Shown here: positions 53,180 to 56,525 of the stretch, in pieces | Position numbering within the stretch: the stretch's first letter is position 1 | Layout of the letters: every line of letters starts with the position of its first letter | Assembly (NCBI GenBank): GCA_026415315.1 | Contig: JAOAHI010000009.1 | Coordinates: 1-56,525 of the forward strand | From: Methylohalobius sp. | GTDB lineage: Bacteria > Pseudomonadota > Gammaproteobacteria > Methylococcales > Methylothermaceae | Length of the DNA: 56,525 bases | Direction of reading: 5' to 3' | The notes under the pieces: generated by a model | Seen by the model: only the letters and a program-made list of their open reading frames with translations | Told to the model about the DNA's origin: nothing | Database searches by the model: none | Position numbers and translations under genes: made by a program

Positions 53180-55396
53180 AGGATTACCTCATTGCGGTCT
53201 TGGACGAGCATCGGTGGCTGTCCAGGTAAGTGAATCAAAATAACGGGTGGGTTTTGCCGCCAATTTCCTTGCCAGCGCAGGTGAAGGCGCTGGTCAAACG
53301 TGGCCTCTAAGAGCAGCGAGATGGTCCCGAACCGAGTGAGCGTGGGGCCGAAGCGAATCGGTTGGCCTGGGCGCAGCCAGCGTCTTGGGAGGCCGCTGGC
53401 GAGGATCAGGCGATCGCCCTCTTCGCGCACAAAGCTGTTGCGTATCATCAGCACCCACTCAGCAGCCGCCCAGACGTGTTGACCGTCCCCCATACAGCCC
53501 TCCAGAGTATGAGGATGAATGGCCTCTGGCCACTGACCGGTGGGTGAGGCCAGTTTCGCCACCGCCTCCATCAAGTCCAGACAACGCGCATCGCCTGCGC
53601 GCAGCAGTACTTGGGCGACATGCAGGGTCAAGTAGGGGTTAATGCCGGAATGGATCATATCCTGAAAGAACCCGCCTCTGAGAAAGCAGCGCTTAAGCAG
53701 GAATTCAACGGTGTCAAGCAGGCGGGCATCGCGGGGCGGATAAAGCTGCAACGGATAACCGGCTACCAACGAACCGATGGCGCCGGAGTCCAGGCGTCGG
53801 GTGGGAGCAGCGGGCATGGCGGGGCGACCTAGGCGAACGGAGGCACGCTCAAGGCTTGCGTCGACCGCGTGCTGAAAGTCTTCAGCCTCTTGCGCAAAAA
53901 TGCGCGCCAAGGATGGATCGTAGGACGCCATCAGGGTCGCGGCAGCTTTTAGGCCAGCGATACCCCAGAAGTCGTCCCAGTAATAGTAATCGTTGGGGCC
54001 TAGGTGTTCGGCGCTGAAGCCAGCCGGCAGCAGACCAGCGTGCTCAGACCCGTCCTTGGGCAGGCGTTTTGCTAGAATCCAGCGCCCGCCGCGTGCAATT
54101 GCTTCCTGCCACGGCGCTTTCGGTGAGCAGCCGGTTAACTCGCAAAAGCGGGCGAACATCCATAACACCTCACCGTTGGCATCCCATTCTCCTTCCTGAG
54201 AGTGAAAGTAGCCGTTAAGAGTCTGGCGCGCGGGAAACCGATCCAGCGCCCGCTCTACTCGCTGAACCAGGTTGGCGCACAAAAGGGCGTGGAGGATGAA
54301 AACCGCATCTCGAAACCAGAATCGCCGATAAGTGTAAGGGCCGGGATACACTTCGCTGGGAGCATGCAGGATGAGGGTGGCGAGGGCGGCGTCGTAAAGG
54401 AATTGGATACGTTGGTCTGGGACTGTAAGCTGGGAGGCCAGGCGCCGCTCTCGATCCCAGGCATCGGTTCGGAGAGAGGAATTAGATTTTTGCGGTAATT
54501 TGATCTTAACCTCAATCTGGCGGCTTTGGCCTGGTTCTAGGCGAAACAGGGCAGCGGCGGTAGCCATGCCTACCTCGCACTGAGCTTGCGTTTGCTCCTT
54601 TGCTCTTAGCAAGTGCAAGGCGACATCGCCCGCGTGGTAATCGGAGGTGGTATGGCGCTCGGCCGGGGTATCGAACTCGACCTCCGCGGTGCCGTCAACT
54701 CGCCAACTGCGCCGATCTGGAGTCAGCTCGATGGTGTGGACGAAACTAATTCCTTCCGGATTATAGGGGCGCAAGGCCAGTACCAACCAGGCTGGCCGGC
54801 TCGCCCCTCCAATGAGAGAGAGCGTAACAATCGGTTGGCCGTTTTCTAGATTTACGCTGGCTCGGGTGATAAGCGCCAGGTCCTGCTCCCGGGAGGTGGT
54901 GATGATAGTGGGAACCGGCTCCAGCACTAGGCGCTGTTTGCTCCTGCGGCTGCGCGCTGGCACAAGCCAGCTGTCCTCGGCGGCGATCCAGGTATCCAGC
55001 GACCAACTATCGTACAAGGGCGTCAGCAGGCCGCGCGGATCGACGATAAGGTATTCGGCCAGATTCGGCCAGCCTAGCGCCTGTCCAGTTGCGGTGCGTG
55101 AGGTTAACGTGGGTGAGGGAAAAGGCTCTAGGGATGAAGGAGGGATCGCGGGGGTCAAACTGGCGTTCGATCCAGTAGGGCCAGACCCAGTCCAAATTGT
55201 GCTGGATCACGCGGCTATTAATTAGACCCCGCGCGTGGAATACCATTCCAGCGCGCAAGAGTTCCATGGGCTCGGCCACTTCTGCCGGCTTGGCGAAGCG
55301 GCGTACGCGTGCCAGCAACGCTAAAGGATCGATAAACCCATGGCTGCGGGCGAGATGGCGCACGATGAGGCGCCACGGAAACCACTTTAGCCACAT
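53167..55396 (-). CDS. Six-hairpin glycosidase-like protein, with a frameshift
   Basis: The N-terminal part (55396 to about 55085) reads VFHARGLINSRVIQHNLDWV and HVNLTHRNWTG; the rest, in another frame, continues YLIVDPRGLLTPLYDSWSLD. One extra G near 55087 explains the split. The second half shows RRFWFRDAVFILHALLCANL and EWDANGEVLWMFARF, like the (alpha/alpha)6 barrel of GH15/GH63/GH94-type enzymes with acidic catalytic candidates. No signal peptide is visible, so it is probably cytoplasmic. It is first in a four-gene cassette and may trim or sense the glycan made by the GT4 enzyme. Full length is about 740 residues. Confidence 0.75.
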
Positions 55397-55496
55397 GTTG
55401 GCCCTAGAGATGCGTTTCTTGGCATAAACTAGATTATTGCAATTTTGTGAATGTTACCGCATCATCGCTGGCTTAGAGAGGCAGTGGCAAAGCCCG

Positions 55497-55775
55497 ATGA
55501 AAACAAAATTGATAAAAATCGGTCGGGCGCTTCGGCAAAGATTATCGCTTAAGGTCTTGGTTGGTGGGCCTTTGGGCGCTTTTGCCTGGAGCCTATGGGG
55601 AGCAGGTGCCCTGGCGGTCCTGATCTGGGGGCTCAAGACCGTCGCCATTCCTTTGTTGATTCTCAAGACTACCTCTTGGGGGCTGTGGGGGGCAGGCGTG
55701 CTACGCCAGTTCAATTTGCGTCGGCAGACGATGGATGCCGACGAGCGCGACGCTAACGGGGATCAGAATATCTGA
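55497..55775 (+). CDS. Small membrane protein with a repeated WGAG motif
   Basis: The 92-residue product has a basic N-terminus (KTKLIKIGRALRQRLSLK) and two membrane segments, each containing a like motif (WSLWGAGALAVL and WGLWGAGVLRQF), followed by a charged tail. I do not recognise it. ATG 55497 is preferred to an earlier start at 55437, since AGAGG lies about 13 bases upstream. Its end overlaps the opposing DCC1-like gene by 23 bp. Confidence 0.5.
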   Translation: MKTKLIKIGRALRQRLSLKVLVGGPLGAFAWSLWGAGALAVLIWGLKTVAIPLLILKTTSWGLWGAGVLRQFNLRRQTMDADERDANGDQNI

Positions 55776-56525
55776 TGTCTCTGACAAGCGGCTCTTTAAA
55801 ATGCAGCCATGCCTGCTTATTGTGCCAGACGATTTCGCCAAAGTCTCGCCACGGCTGGCTCAGATTGAATTGGCGCAGGCTAGGCTCCCAGTCGGCGGGC
55901 ATGCGGATGGATTTGGCTTTCAGCAGAAAGCGCGCAGCGTTGAGGTCAAGCTTAAGTCTTGAACCGTAAAAAGCCGTCACTTTGATCAGAAACTTGCTAA
56001 GCCGTCGCTCCTCGAGCCTTGGGGTGACGGCGATATTGGCCCACATAGAGTGGACCCTTCCCCAATTGGGGGCAAGCAGCCTTCCCTCTTGGTTAACGAA
56101 CGGCAGCCAGCGCTCGCGACCCTGTGTATCTAGGTACGTGATGGCGAAGATCGTCTGGTAGCCTTTGAAATGGTCGTCCATGTACAAAGCGTGCGGCGTG
56201 ATTCCAAGGAAAGCGTGAGATATCGACAAGACCATGTTGCTCAGGGCGTTAACAGGACCTAGAGCTTCAGCCATCCCTAGGCGGTAAAGCAAGCCGTAGT
56301 GGAGGGTGCTGTTGAGCTGCAGGAGCAGCAAAGCCACAAGCGCTCTGGCTAGGCGGAACGCTTGGTGGGGAGGAGGTCCCAACCATTGTTCCCAAAGGCT
56401 TTGCAGGGCAGATGGAGGGGGGGTATGTGGAAGGCAAGCGGCATCGCAGGTAAGCCTCTGGCGGCTGTCAGCGATGCGGCGGTAAATCCGAGCTGCCAGG
56501 GAGTAGGCCCCGGGTAGGCGCAATA
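55753..56525 (-). CDS. C-terminal part of a DCC1-like thiol-disulfide oxidoreductase/membrane protein
   Basis: The gene runs off the right edge. The first visible residues, LPGAYSLAARIYRRIADSRQ followed by a CDAAC pair, match the end of DCC1-like thiol-disulfide oxidoreductase domains. After that come a membrane segment (RALVALLLLQLNSTLHYGLL) and a soluble region of about 150 residues without a motif known to me. The thioredoxin-like active-site Cys pair should lie outside the window. Family call is moderate. Confidence 0.5.
   Translation of the reverse strand, partial: LRLPGAYSLAARIYRRIADSRQRLTCDAACLPHTPPPSALQSLWEQWLGPPPHQAFRLARALVALLLLQLNSTLHYGLLYRLGMAEALGPVNALSNMVLSISHAFLGITPHALYMDDHFKGYQTIFAITYLDTQGRERWLPFVNQEGRLLAPNWGRVHSMWANIAVTPRLEERRLSKFLIKVTAFYGSRLKLDLNAARFLLKAKSIRMPADWEPSLRQFNLSQPWRDFGEIVWHNKQAWLHFKEPLVRDIRYSDPR

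Overview
The window looks like chromosomal core sequence from a gammaproteobacterium, moderately GC-rich by eye. Gene orders rplU-rpmA-obgE-proB, miaB-phoH-ybeY-corC-lnt and purE-purK, together with kdsB, lnt, opgGH and exbBD, indicate a Gram-negative proteobacterium with lipopolysaccharide and osmoregulated periplasmic glucans. Two tandem genes for methylene-tetrahydromethanopterin dehydrogenase (MtdB family) suggest a methylotroph or methanotroph of the Methylococcales kind; that placement is inference. There are no phage genes, insertion sequences or CRISPR arrays; this is compact operon DNA with many 1-50 bp gene overlaps.

Layout. 0-1.5 kb: decayed glycosyltransferase fragments, a lipoprotein and a DUF488 protein. 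1.7-7.1 kb: htpX (minus), then a plus-strand run of a PQQ-type dehydrogenase, S49 peptidase, PepSY protein, ribonuclease Z-like hydrolase and metallophosphoesterase. 7.1-11.5 kb: a CarS/DUF46 membrane protein, archease-rtcB (RNA repair and tRNA ligation), a DUF1614 protein, a broken delta-60-type repeat gene and rpsT. 11.5-15.5 kb: rplU-rpmA-obgE-proB (minus), divergent from ispB, then tRNA-Pro(CGG). 15.5-24.2 kb: a seven-gene minus-strand run, purE-purK-Wzz/recombinase fusion-ABC exporter-PHP phosphatase-carboxylate-amine ligase-M14 hydrolase.

24.2-34.3 kb: twelve packed plus-strand genes behind one good promoter: opgG, an unknown small gene, opgH, exbB, exbD, a Trm112-type gene, kdsB, a low-molecular-weight phosphatase, a Dabb protein, a dienelactone hydrolase, accA and tilS. 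Then come an exported helical protein with a strong terminator and a dihaem cytochrome c peroxidase. 36-42 kb: a methyltransferase, then miaB-phoH-ybeY-corC-lnt. 41.9-44.6 kb: the MtdB-family pair and a divergent RibD/DHFR-fold reductase. 44.6-49.5 kb: TPR lipoprotein, small membrane protein, O-methyltransferase, gabD-like dehydrogenase, and rph-rdgB-HIT. 49.6-55.4 kb: a coupled four-gene cassette (six-hairpin glycosidase-like protein, GT4 glycosyltransferase, membrane phosphodiesterase, EEP phosphatase). The right edge has a small membrane protein and a truncated DCC1-like protein.

Most notable: (i) a Wzz/GumC polysaccharide co-polymerase fused to a tyrosine-recombinase-like domain that has lost most catalytic residues; (ii) the tandem MtdB-family pair next to a RibD-like reductase; (iii) the 49.6-55.4 kb glycoconjugate cassette; (iv) a ligase/hydrolase pair at 15.5-17.9 kb; (v) single-base frameshifts in ispB, opgH and the glycosidase-like gene, two of them by apparent G loss, which may be base-calling errors rather than biology. 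All calls come from reading the sequence; no database search was run.
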